Of a stretch of DNA of 39,813 nt, positions 12,255-22,207 are shown piece after piece. Under the pieces are notes generated by a model, which was not told the origin of the DNA, did no database searches, and saw only the letters and a program-made list of their open reading frames with translations. Source of the stretch: Chlorokybus atmophyticus (lineage: Eukaryota > Streptophyta > Chlorokybophyceae > Chlorokybales > Chlorokybaceae); the NCBI GenBank assembly GCA_009103225.1, contig RHPI01002112.1:174554-214366 (forward strand), in the 5' to 3' direction. A program made the translations under genes and the position numbers. Within the stretch, counting starts at the first letter, position 1. Every line of letters begins with the position of its first letter.

Positions 12255-12905
12255 ACGTGATCACGACATGCGGATGGGTCTGTGTGCATTCATATTGGCA
12301 ATCGTCATCATTGTTGAAGTGATGTGCACATGCTATCGCTCTTGCACCATAGGCTGGAGATTGACTCACTGGTGGCACAATAGAAGACATCGCCCTCGTT
12401 CAGCTCGTTCTTGCGCACAAAAGGGTTCTGACGGCCAACAAGAGTCAGCTTTAGCTTGCCCTTTTAGGCAATGCCAGTTGACATATGGTTGGTTAGAAGT
12501 GTGGCAAACGCATAGCACCCTGTGAGCATTAGCGCTTCGAGTGCACACGCCCACGCACGCGCGCGCGTAAAGAAGACAGATGCGCGTGTACACGCAATCA
12601 ACTTTCTTGACCATCATGTAGTCAACAGGCAGGTCCGCTTTGGTTGAGGGCAGATGAGTCATGATGTTGCACGCTGCTTGCCATGACTGTCCTATTCTGT
12701 TGGCTTCGTGTCACCCAATCTCGCGCACACACAGTTTAGGCCACAGTTCGCAACCCCTGACAGCTTATCTTTTGCAATCAGACCATAGTTGTACTAAATG
12801 CTGCGCTTACAGATAGGTTAACCCTTTCTCACCATCAGCATGTGGTGACTTGCATGCTTATCAAAAGTGAAGCTTCGCGCATCGATGTCCTTCATAAGCT
12901 CTTTC
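12255..12905 (-). pseudogene. Copy-A remnant of the unrecognised minus-strand gene
   Basis: Segments match the copy-B gene at 32330-35723 in order and orientation. 12840-12905 encodes ELMKDIDAR (copy B ELTKDIDARILKFDKE). 12597-12665 encodes STKADLPVDYMMVKKV (copy B SIKADLIVDHMMVKKV). 12365-12490 corresponds to the copy-B segment KLTLIDPKGYIMRNMELIKG. The intron between the last two is only about 110 bp here, against about 1.8 kb in copy B, because copy B holds an inserted element. The upstream exons of copy B are missing or unrecognisable, so this is a truncated pseudogene. Confidence 0.75.
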
Positions 12906-13269
12906 GCCTACGGAGCACCAGGAGGACAACTACACACATATGCTTCCACACATACACAATGCACCCATGCAGCGTGCAACTGTGCACACACGTGCACGCA
13001 GGTATAACAACAATGTCAAACACTGAAGACAGCATCAGCTGGTCTCTGCATCCTCTACATCCACCGAGCTCATGCCGTGTATGGACGCCTGCCCGCAACA
13101 TGCATGCGCACAAAAGCTCTTAACGCCGCCCCAGCATGCAAGCTACGCGGATTTGCTGCACTATGCACAAGCACACATGCATCTTGCATGCCTTAGGTGA
13201 TAGGATTTGGGGCAACGGGCAATCCTCATTGGGCCACGCAAGAACTACTGTCCAACTGAACGGCAAAGC

Positions 13270-13899
13270 TGCGGCGAAGCTCACCCCGATGCACAAACAT
13301 GCGCTTAAGGTGCGCTTGCTTTCGTTGCTCCGGCAACTCGCCTTGTATGATTTAAGCTTGGGTGTGTTCTTCTCGCTCATCACTGTCGTCCTGTAAGGTA
13401 CACATATTACTCACGAATACATGTTGGTTGGGGGTTTTTACAATCCGTTTACTCGCAGCTTACACTATTTCATCACACAACTACTAGCTGTACTCCCAAC
13501 CTTGCAGGTGATGAGTGCACTTTGAGAGAGAGCACAAATAGTTGCTTAGGCCTACAACATGGCTGAAACATTAAAATTTCACATCACGCCAGCGTATGTT
13601 TTCGTCAAAGGCATTGCGCCAAGCAAAGGGTATCGCTACATTATGTGGGTGCATTCGCCACTTCATCGAGCATAGTGGGTTGACAGTGAAAGCCACTCAA
13701 CTGCTGGAGCTGAAGGATGGCAAAGCACGCCGCGCTTTTAGCAAAGAGCGGCAGGAGGAGCAATTGCATAAAGTCCTCGCAATTGCTGATGGTGAGTTGT
13801 TGCAAATCTTACGGGAATCGTTAGCAGGATGTGATTGCTGAATCCGAGCGTCGCAAATCTTACGGGAATCGTTAGCAGGATGTGATTGCTGAATCCGAG
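13270..13899 (+). pseudogene. Copy-A pseudouridine synthase pseudogene, left part (exon 2)
   Basis: The stretch 13300-13350 resembles the exon 1/intron 1 junction of the intact gene (shared GGTGCGCTTGCTTT). The exon-2 equivalent at 13716-13791 reads KARRAFSKERQEEQLHKVLA beside KAARRAFSKERQEERLAKIL in the intact copy. The splice acceptor CTGCAG has become CTGAAG, and one codon is deleted. The start region and most of exon 1 are not recognisable. The homology stops at 13899 and resumes at 29142, with a 15.2-kb insertion between. Confidence 0.85.
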
Positions 13900-13903
13900 C
13901 GTC
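13802..13903 (+). repeat. Perfect 51-bp tandem duplication at the insertion edge
   Basis: The units 13802-13852 and 13853-13903 are identical, beginning GCAAATCTTACGGG and ending CCGAGCGTC. The unit derives from intron 2 of the duplicated pseudouridine synthase. The second copy runs into the first bases of the inserted element. Confidence 0.95.
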
Positions 13904-14461
13904 ACAAATTTAAGTGGTGACTGATTAAGGACTGAGGGATTGACGGGTGCCTGAGCCTGCCTGCCGCTGCCTGAAATGTTACTTTAGGACTGTTGGGTTT
14001 GCCGTTGGCTTAAGTGGACTGACGCGGACGGCCGCGGGCCGAAAGTGGTTGTTAGTGGCACTGACCGGTCGAGAGTTGTCAACCAGCTACCCTTTGGTCG
14101 ATGTGCACAGACGGCCGTTAGCTGGTAGTCACGAACAGCTGACAGCAATAGCCGGCAGTTCCTTTGCGGTTACACTGCTGTTGATATGTGACCCTTACCG
14201 TTTGACAAAAGTTGGCAATTCTTGCCGTAAGCCAACATTAACATGCCATGCAGCTTGTACAACCCTTGGACTGATTGTTTGGTCTTGCAACTATAAGCCC
14301 ACAATATATACAATGTACCGGCATTGGTGAGAGTATGTCCACTTGCAACTGGGCAGTCAACTTGCGCATGAAACTACCTACAACATGTTGAGAGTTATTC
14401 CTACATACGATTAGCATCGACCCTCCACACATGAGTAGAAGGTCGTAAGAACGAGCACTAG

Positions 14462-14514
14462 GACGACGCCATCTTGCGAAATCCGGAGTCCGGACTTAGC
14501 AAGATGGCGTCGTC
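14462..14514. repeat. 16-bp perfect inverted repeat
   Basis: The arms GACGACGCCATCTTGC (14462-14477) and its exact reverse complement (14499-14514) flank a 21-nt loop that contains TCCGGA twice. It lies in the left, gene-free part of the large element. It could be a small foldback remnant; no function is assigned. Confidence 0.9.
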
Positions 14515-14893
14515 GGACCAGACTCTGGACTCCAAACTGCAGCCTCACTAGCTGCTTCGTATCTCCGCGTATACTTACTCATGTTAGGCGTGTGAGAGCT
14601 TATGGAAATCTCTGATTGAAACGAAGCAACGCAGCTTGAAGCGCGTCAAAAGGCTGAGTATAGCTTACGCAGTGCTTGCAAACGTAGACGTGTGTGTAAC
14701 TGGCTGGTATAAGAAACCAGCGGACAACTTGTAATGGATGAATGTTGATGTGACTTGTGTATGCTCTGGTGGCGGTAGCTCTGTCTCTGTGCATCCATGC
14801 TTGTCTCATCTACATGTGCATGCTATTCCTTCAACACAATATTGAGTCTAGCTGTCGCACTCATGCGCAGCTTGTCAACCCGTGGTGCCTGCC

Positions 14894-15773
14894 TCAGATC
14901 TCCTCCTCGACCCCCTCCTCCTGTTCCTCCTCCGACAAGTCTTCTGCTTCAACAACAAAGTCATCTTCTGCCTCGCTCGCTGACAATACAGCGGCTACTT
15001 CGTCCTTCAATTTGATTGTCAGCACCTCGCCGTGCACGCGCATGCGCTTGATGGTCGCTTTGAGAGTGACCACCTGCATTTGGTGATGTTGTAAGAGTGG
15101 CGTGCTGCCAGAGGACTAGCCCATCAGCATACACATGCTTACCTCGACTTCCGCTTTGTTGCACTCCGCCAGGCAGACAGTCAGCCTGTCGTGCTGCTCT
15201 TGGTTCACTATGACAAACATGGCAATCTGCAAGCATACTGCTTAATTGCCGCTGAAAACATTGAACTAGGTCATGGATTACCCGCTCGTGGCACTCCGCA
15301 GCTTCTCTTTTGCAGCTTGTGAGCTCCCGCAAGTAGAAATAGGCTGTGCATTTGCGAAATTGATCATGCTGTTCATGTGCATGACACTGGAAGCAGTGCA
15401 TGAGGGTGTGCATGTGGTATTGATAGTGTATATCACGTGCAAGATACTTGAGGCTGTGCATGTGCAAGATAAAAGAACCCTAGCATGTGGCATTGACAGT
15501 GCATTGTAACCCACCTTGGTTATGCTAGTCTTGTTTTGTCCCTTCAATTATGTCGCCGTGGTCGCAGCTGCTGGTGGGTGAGATGTCCTTAGAGGCAGTA
15601 TTGTGGTGTGCCTTTGCCCACTCAGAGGGGGAGCCCTGTAAGATATCGCCCGAGTCACTGTCGTCATTTGCTGTGCCCTTAGTAGGCATGGTAGGGTTTG
15701 ACACCAAGGACACCCCACCGGCACCTTGCCCGCCCTGTGCGAACATGGTCTTCATCCCGGACCTCGACCACAA
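14894..15773 (-). CDS. Unrecognised minus-strand gene, possibly coiled coil
   Basis: Three segments look coding. 15773-15525 is an open frame with GDILQGSPSEWAKAHH. About 15225-15143 encodes MFVIVNQEQHDRLTVCLAEC and ends at a GTAAGC donor. 15079-14894 follows a plausible acceptor and encodes VVTLKATIKRMRVHGEVLTI, then an acidic tail (EDLSEEEQEEGVEEEI) and a stop. An upstream piece near 15300 (KREAAECHERVIHDL) may be another exon. I recognise no family. The acidic C-terminus and helical middle suggest a small nuclear or DNA-associated accessory protein, which is inference. It lies inside the large element, upstream of and opposite to the transposase. Confidence 0.4.
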
Positions 15774-15904
15774 CGCCCACTACGCCACTGGCAGCCGCTA
15801 ACGACCCACCAAACGCCACATACCCTCGGCATCACCGCCTGTAAGGGCATAGCTTGGCGGAGCCATCAATGGTGTTTTCAAGCGCAGGGACTGCCATTGC
15901 CACT

Positions 15905-16036
15905 GTACAAAGGTACTATTGAATTGGTATCTTTTGGCAAAGGCACTTTCGTACCATTGAAACGTTTCAAATTATTTATGCAGACTCACCCCACCCTGGG
16001 CGTGTAATGGCTCGATCGTATTATAGTAATGGTACG
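15905..16036. repeat. TGGTAC motif array 1
   Basis: Contains AGGTACTATTGAATTGG, CGTACCATTGAAACGTTTCA and AATGGTACGACGG. The same words occur at 21840-21965 and 26251-26407 and inside the small element at 33769-33945. They may mark related element ends or protein-binding sites. Confidence 0.55.
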
Positions 16037-16346
16037 ACGGACCCGTTACGCCAGTGAATGGCGGCCAAGTTTCCCGCCTCTGGCATGCAAGGGTAGCGGC
16101 GGCGGTGGGGGCGGCGGCGGTGGCGGTGCGTGTTGCTGGATATGATGATGCAGGTTACATTGGCTACACCTGTGTCGACGTCAGTAATGAGCTATGGGAG
16201 TCCTTTGTTCGTATTGCCACATGTGCTTCGCCACACGCAGCTCGGTCTACATGCACATTGTTAGCAGCATGGTGTGCAAGCAAATCAAGCTATATGTCGA
16301 CCAGCGTCCATTACAGTAAGATGCGGGTCATGTTGAACTGGGGAGT

Positions 16347-19286
16347 TTGATCCAGGATGCGCACATGCTTGATGCTGAAGGACCCCTCCAGGAGATTCAC
16401 GCACATCAGCAACATGAGGAGGAGGAAGTGAACGAGGGCTTTCGATGTGTGCGTGTGCCTGAGAAACCTGTGGCACGCCAACATGGAAGTGGAGGCGCCC
16501 CTTCGCACGCGTCGGAATCCATGTGGTATGGCTCGGAGCATGCTCTTGCAGTGGCATTCGAGCTGTGCAACAACAGCCAAGGCCTGTCGGCCTCCGACAT
16601 GGGGCGGATCATCAAGTGCATCCAAAAAAAAAAAAACAACAATGCACACTTCCTGACGGAAGAGCTCCAGTGGGAGACCGGTGTGCATGTGGCCAGCTAC
16701 CTCCGGACCACAATTGCTTTCTCTCAGTCTGAGGTGTGTTCATGGTGTGCGGTGCATGTGCTTCAACCATTACACATATGTCACATATGCACATGCGAGT
16801 GTGCTGCCGTATCAGAAGACGTAATAAATTAGGTGACGGCTAATCTGCGCAAGCCTGGAGACCCTGAGGATCAGAACATCAGCGTCACACATATGCCTGC
16901 CAAGGTTTGTAAAATGCAGTATCTGATGCAATATCTATGCAGTATGTAATCTGAGGCTAGCATGCCTATTAATGCTCTTGGTCAGAGCAGGTATAGCTTG
17001 CGCGGTTGTATGGCAATCCACATGCCGCTAATGGCTTCAATCTCCAGCACAGTGGAGACGAGCACAACTTTGGCCATCCTTCCACGGGCGATTGGTGGAA
17101 GGATGTGGAGGTGGATTTGAGGAGAGAGGTGGGGAAAGCGTCCTACTTGGCGCCTGCCATTCTGTACAATGACAAGACCACGCTGGATTGCGCGGGCAAG
17201 CGCTCTGGCTACCCTCTGATGGCATTGCTTGCCAACTACAGTTGGGACATGTATGCTAGCAACATGGGGGTTGTGATAGCGCTTCCGCCCTGGTTTACGC
17301 AGTGGCCGGGCATCCCATTTGGGCTGAGCTCTTAATTAAAAACACATGAGATTTTTCATGACGCTTTGAGTGTTAGGGGATGTAAAGCGGGCGAGCTGGG
17401 AACGCGCTTGCCAACTACATCAGCGACTTGCAGGTAGTGGGCATGCATGGTTGTAAACGGATGCAGCCTGCCGGCAAACAGTGCATGGAGGATGTTGTCA
17501 GTGGAGCATCTGAGTTTCTCGTGTTGCAGGAGACTGCCACACTCGCACACACTATGTCGGGCAACTAAACACGAAATCCTTGCAATGTTTGTCTCGTCAC
17601 CAAATCAGATCTGTTGGAGATGGATGAGGATCGGGAATTGAGAACCAAGGCTTTCTACACACCAGTAATACGTCAGCTGCGGGCGGACCTTCATAGCGGT
17701 GTTAAGAATGCACGCCAGTCAGCCAAGGCTTTCATACAGCAGCACTCCATGCATGTCGAGGAGGTACTGGTCAAGTTATCAGCATTCGCGAGGATGAATG
17801 GCTTTTCGTGTAATCAGGCAATGTGGTTTGGCAACAGAATGCACAGTGGGGTTGGCGACAATCGCGGGTGCCGGGAGCTGAGTACTACTCTCGTCTTGCC
17901 CCTGACGCAATGCATGTGCTGGGAAGCATTGACCACATGCATGCTGCTGTGTACCACGCTGCGAAAGAACGAATGAGTCCATCCACGAGACAGGATCTGC
18001 AGGCCAGGCACGTCTTTGTTGTTGCTTTTGTGTTAAACACAATAGCCAACGACACGTGCTCACAAGCAGATGAAGATGAAGCATGCAAGGCGACTTTACG
18101 GGTTTCCCACTTTAAGGCACCCACAAGCACAGTAGAGTTTTTCCTGTCCAACCACTCCTTTCAAATGGTGGAGAAAGTGGCGGTGCTGCACACGCTGCCA
18201 GTCCTTGCAGACGGTTTGCTGCTCGACATTAAGGGCAACGATTTCTTCACCGTGACTGCCGTATCGCTTGCCCAGTGGAACAAGAAGTTGTTCAAGGCGC
18301 ATGAACACACAAGAGAGACCCTGACCACAGCCGACAACGAGCTGGTTGCCTTTAAATTTGTAGTGTTGCATCCGATACTGTCGTCATATTCTGTCTCCCA
18401 CAGAATTCAGGTTGGAAGATTGAGAAGATGCATCAGCTTACTCATTTTAGGCCGGCAATTCTCAGCAATGGACACTTATATTGGTTCAGCGCCAACCGCA
18501 TGGAGCAGGCGCACGCCTAAAGTATAAAAAAGTGGGCGCGTGGTGGCAACAACCGGGACTACCAGGCGCGTATTCTGAAGGCATGGAGCTATGCGGCATA
18601 TGTGAGAGAGGATGGCATGGTCGTGAATCCCGAGATGCGCTCGGTCATGGCACAGGCGCGGCAGCAGTGCTGTAATGGAGAAAACGAACAAGTTGCTACA
18701 GATGGATGTGCTGACAAGGAGGGAGTTCAGCCCGTACTGCAGCGGTTCTGCGCGTAGCCGCCAAGTCGCCATGATGACTCCATTCGCTGACAAGCTGCCT
18801 GCCACCCTGGACAGCTGGTTGAGGAGGGAACATTTGGAGTTGGCCGATGAGTGGCGTGCTGTTCGCGTGGTGAACGGAGGCGCAGCGGTGTACATGACAT
18901 CCGGAGTCAACATGGCACGCGCAACTGGGATGTTCCATGGGCGGCCTGGGTTCTCAACACTTGATTTGGAAGGTGATGAGGACGGTGTGAACATGACGTG
19001 GTGGGCTCAGGCACTCCTTTTTTTGCGCGTGGTGGTGTGGGGTGGTAGCGGCAAGCGCGTGTGGAAGGAGGTCGTGTTTGTCCGCTGGTACACGAAGCTG
19101 GATATAACGAGCGACGCAAAGTGCATTGCTCTGGAATGGGAAAAGCGTCGAGGGGGTACACATCTCGATATCGTGACTCTGGAGCAAGTAAAAGGCATTG
19201 TCCAACTGCTCCCCATGTTTGACAAGGACAGCGCCCGTAAATCAGAGGGCAAGTATTGGGTGAGCGTTCACTGCACTACTACGTGA
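16347..19286 (+). pseudogene. Plavaka-like (CMC superfamily) DDE transposase, decayed
   Basis: Transposases of this family cut and paste DNA elements. The N-terminal part starts near 16347. A spliced path SE|VTANLRKPGDPED|LARLYGNPHAANGF uses GT-AG junctions near 16733-16831 and 16905-16998. The best block (17000-17250) reads GDWWKDVEVDLRREVGKA, then LAPAILYNDKTTLDCAGKRS and GYPLMALLANYSWD, matching the Plavaka pattern of tryptophans, PVI..SDKT and the YPVYLTIGN-like stretch that holds the first catalytic Asp (D of NDKT). At about 17890 LAPDAMHVLGSIDHMH matches the family TPD-LH motif. The end (18675-19286) has RPGFSTLDLEGDED, WAQALLFLRVVVWG and FVRWYTKL, which fit the C-terminal part of such proteins. 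Stops and frame changes (after 17335 and around 18500-18760) mark it as decayed, unless several introns are unrecognised. The family call is firm for the central block and weaker at the ends. Confidence 0.72.
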
Positions 19287-19489
19287 CACATGTACTTGTC
19301 TCACTACTCTGAGTTTGGAGCATATTAGTCAGTTACGCATTGATAATCGTATGCTAAGACTTTTGCATGTGGACGTGTACAATACCGGGCAGCTGTCATT
19401 GCACAACTGTCACCACAATCGAATGTTGAATGCAACATTCAACAATCAGCCAGCTGTGTGCCAGTAAGCATCAATACAATGCACCACAC

Positions 19490-20271
19490 TTAAGCCTTAT
19501 AATTCCATGACACAGGAGGGTAGTCACAACGCATATCCATTGTTTCAAGCATGAGACGCCCTATGCGCTCCGCCATTGCGGGAAGAATGCATTTGCTATG
19601 GTAACGGCCGAGGTTATCCATGACACTGCGAGCACTGTTTGTCATGCAGCAATGCCGCCCCTGGTGCTTGGAAGGCCATAGACCGGGTACATTTGCTGTG
19701 GCGCATTTGATGTCACAATTGTCTTCTTCGCGATAGCGGACAGCTGCGGCGATAGCATTCCAACCGCCTTGCCCGCGTGCGAGTAGCGTGCTGATGGGGT
19801 AGCTACTATTGGCTGTGTCTTAAATAGACGGTATTGGAAGGTTGATAGGCCAAACATCGTGCCACAAAGGGACAGATTGGGTCTGAATGAGGAAGCTGCT
19901 CCTGGCACATTCTCAATCACAAACTTGACCTGGCTTGCAAGCAGCAGATGTCGGATGAGCGGTATCATATCCTGGTGTCTCAAGAATGTGCCATGTGCCG
20001 CCCGTTAAGGTGCCGAAATAGCACCAGAATAGGCCTGACATGGTAAACTGGCCCATATGAGCTCGTACTTGCTCAGCTCTCCTGCACTCAGGGTGCATAC
20101 ATTGCGGTGTATGAAGGGCAGCGGGCACTTAGAGGAGGAACTTATGGCCATCCCGTCAAAGCCTGCGCGATGTAGACCGACACTGGCACCGCCACCGCCG
20201 CAGAATAGGTCGAGTGCCCTTGATCTGCGTGTGCGTCCAAGCTTGTTGTCAAATGGCGTGTATGTGGTCAA
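19490..20271 (-). pseudogene. Phage/bacterial-type DNA cytosine-5 methyltransferase, disrupted
   Basis: The family transfers a methyl group from S-adenosylmethionine to C5 of cytosine in DNA. Motif I is RALDLFCGGGGASVGLHRAG (residues 18-37). The catalytic motif IV is LPCQAY with Cys78. Motif VI is FVIENVPGA and a motif VIII-like FQYRLFKT follows. CGTMFGL and a C-terminal AERIGRLMLETM agree with compact Dcm-like enzymes of phages and bacteria, not with plant MET1, CMT or DRM proteins. About 258 codons are present. One in-frame TAA at 20007-20005 separates motifs IV and VI, and one frameshift near 19645 separates the core from the C-terminal 51 codons. The acidic residue of motif II appears lost (GMAISSSSK). 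No intron is needed, which suits an acquired gene. It lies just downstream of and opposite to the transposase remnant. Confidence 0.85.
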
Positions 20272-20867
20272 GGCTGGCCGTGGTGCTGGCCATGGACTAA
20301 CAATAATGCCGTCCGGGCTTACTTTGCGACTGACATTCTCCCCTCCGGCGCGCAGAGCATGGCGTGCCCCGTCTGCTGATGTGTACGCGAATACGTCGTG
20401 CCCTTTGAAGTTGATGGAATACTATACGGTGCTGCCTTGCAAAGCCATTTTCCGTTGCACCATGCATATATAATGCGTCCTCAATCTCGCACGCCAAGAA
20501 GCGGTGCTGACCTTACGCTTACTTGAATAATTCCACAACGCCCGCATACCATTCCCATCCAGCGGCCAATGCACCATGGCACTCGCACCGATCAGCTGCT
20601 CGCATCCCAAAATAACTGCGTTCCGCAGCCGATGCAATGCGCGGTCCAACGATCAATGGTCTGCATCCTCTACAGCAGCCAGGGGGTGAAACTGCTCACG
20701 CCCACACCGTGGACGACTGCTCTGAACGCGACAACAGCTTCAACATGCATGAAATAAGCATACGCCCAACATAACATGCAGTGATACGTCGCTGTCCACT
20801 CTGCCGAATTACCTCCACAGCATCCACCACCTGTCCACTAACCACATGTCCCGGTGTTGTCCATGTA

Positions 20868-21396
20868 ACGGGAAGGTACATTATATAATGACAAATCGAC
20901 GATAAAAGCATCAAGTCTTTTATGGTCGAGTGGGCTGTGACAGTGGTCATCGGAGCTTGAGACCCGGGTTTGATTCCTGCCTTGCACACGAATTCCGCGA
21001 TCGTTGTTTCTCGATCCAATATCATCGTAAATGGTCACTTTATAAGTGCCATCATCGCTGCGTCGCGACTTGCCTAATGGCAGTCGCGCCGAACTGACCA
21101 GTTCAGTCGGCGCGGCAGGGCGCGACCTGCCTATCGCGGCGACGCGACCTGTGGGGCCGGCAGCGGCGCGCTATGCGCGCGCTGACCGGTATTGGCTTAA
21201 ATTAGCCGATCCTTGGGTGGTGGGGCCGGTGATCGACCCTAAATCAGACCCCCGAGATGATTCCCCAGCTGATGGGCGCCAGCTGCCGAGGACGTCAGCG
21301 TTCTTAAGTGGGGGGGGATGTAACGGGAAGGTACATCATATAACCACAAATCAACCATAAAAGCACCAAGTCTTTTGTGGTCGAGTGGGCTGTGAC
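20868..21396 (+). repeat. Pair of ~75-bp direct repeats with tRNA-like A/B boxes
   Basis: Copies at about 20868-20941 and 21322-21396 share AACGGGAAGGTACAT, ATAAAAGCA and the run TGGTCGAGTGGGCTGTGACA. The first copy continues into GGTTTGATTCC (20967-20977), 44 nt after TGGTCGAGTGG. These match RNA polymerase III B-box and A-box spacing, suggesting a tRNA-derived SINE. In the second copy the B box is not recognisable. The roughly 380 bp between the repeats is GC-rich (CGCGACCTGCC, GGCGCGCTATGCGCGC) and non-coding. Confidence 0.6.
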
Positions 21397-21839
21397 AGTC
21401 CATGTGAAGAAGCGCATGGGTTCCCCTCGCTACTCGAAGCATGAGCGCGAGCACGATTCGCACATGCACTGCACGCAATGGAAAAACTCAGGTTCCTTGC
21501 ACAGCACTTTGCCGAGGCGGCAGCCAAACACATCGACATTGTGTGTGGTGCGATGTCAGCAAGCAGCACTAAAACCGTGGCACATGGTGTGCACTCGCTG
21601 GCATTTAATCAAGTGTGCTCGCATTTGCTGCCTACGGCCATTGGCACATACGTACGCATTGCATTGTGGGCACACCAAGCATTGTCTCCTAGGTGAGGGG
21701 GATTCAACTGCTGCCGCCGACATCATGCAAAATATGAATCGGCACGGCTGCCCACAAACTGAGTAGGTCTTTTGGGTAAAGGCATCAATCTTGGGTTGCC
21801 AGCTTATGAACCCTAAATGAGTCACACTTTAAAAAGCAC

Positions 21840-21965
21840 CACTGTACCATGGACGATATTACAATACCATGCATGGTACTACATCAACATGAATGGTACT
21901 CCATCCATTAATGTTCCTACAGTACAAGGATATTTGCATACTACTACGCTCGTAGAGTAATACAG
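21840..21965. repeat. TGGTAC motif array 2
   Basis: Includes the palindrome TACCATGCATGGTA and several ATGGTACT / AGTACC-like words in about 120 bp between the tRNA-like repeat and the Cys-rich gene region. No coding capacity is seen. Confidence 0.55.
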
Positions 21966-22207
21966 TACTGTCACTCCATGGAACCCAGAGCGCTGTCCGA
22001 GGTTGTTGCTGTCAACCACGCTCTGAACCTGCAAGGTATGCAAGCTATGCATTGACTCATGCGCCGGGCAGTCATCATACACATGTACAGCCAATGCTTC
22101 CAACAACAGCAGATCTTGGGTGTACCATGCACCATGGTGCAACTATAAATGTACCTACATGGTTTACAGGTGTTCAACACAAACCTACAATACATGCACA
22201 ATTATCA

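Noticed and set aside
20868-21396. Long terminal repeats of a retrotransposon
   Set aside because: The direct repeats are only about 75 bp and 455 bp apart, with no coding sequence, primer-binding site or polypurine tract between them.
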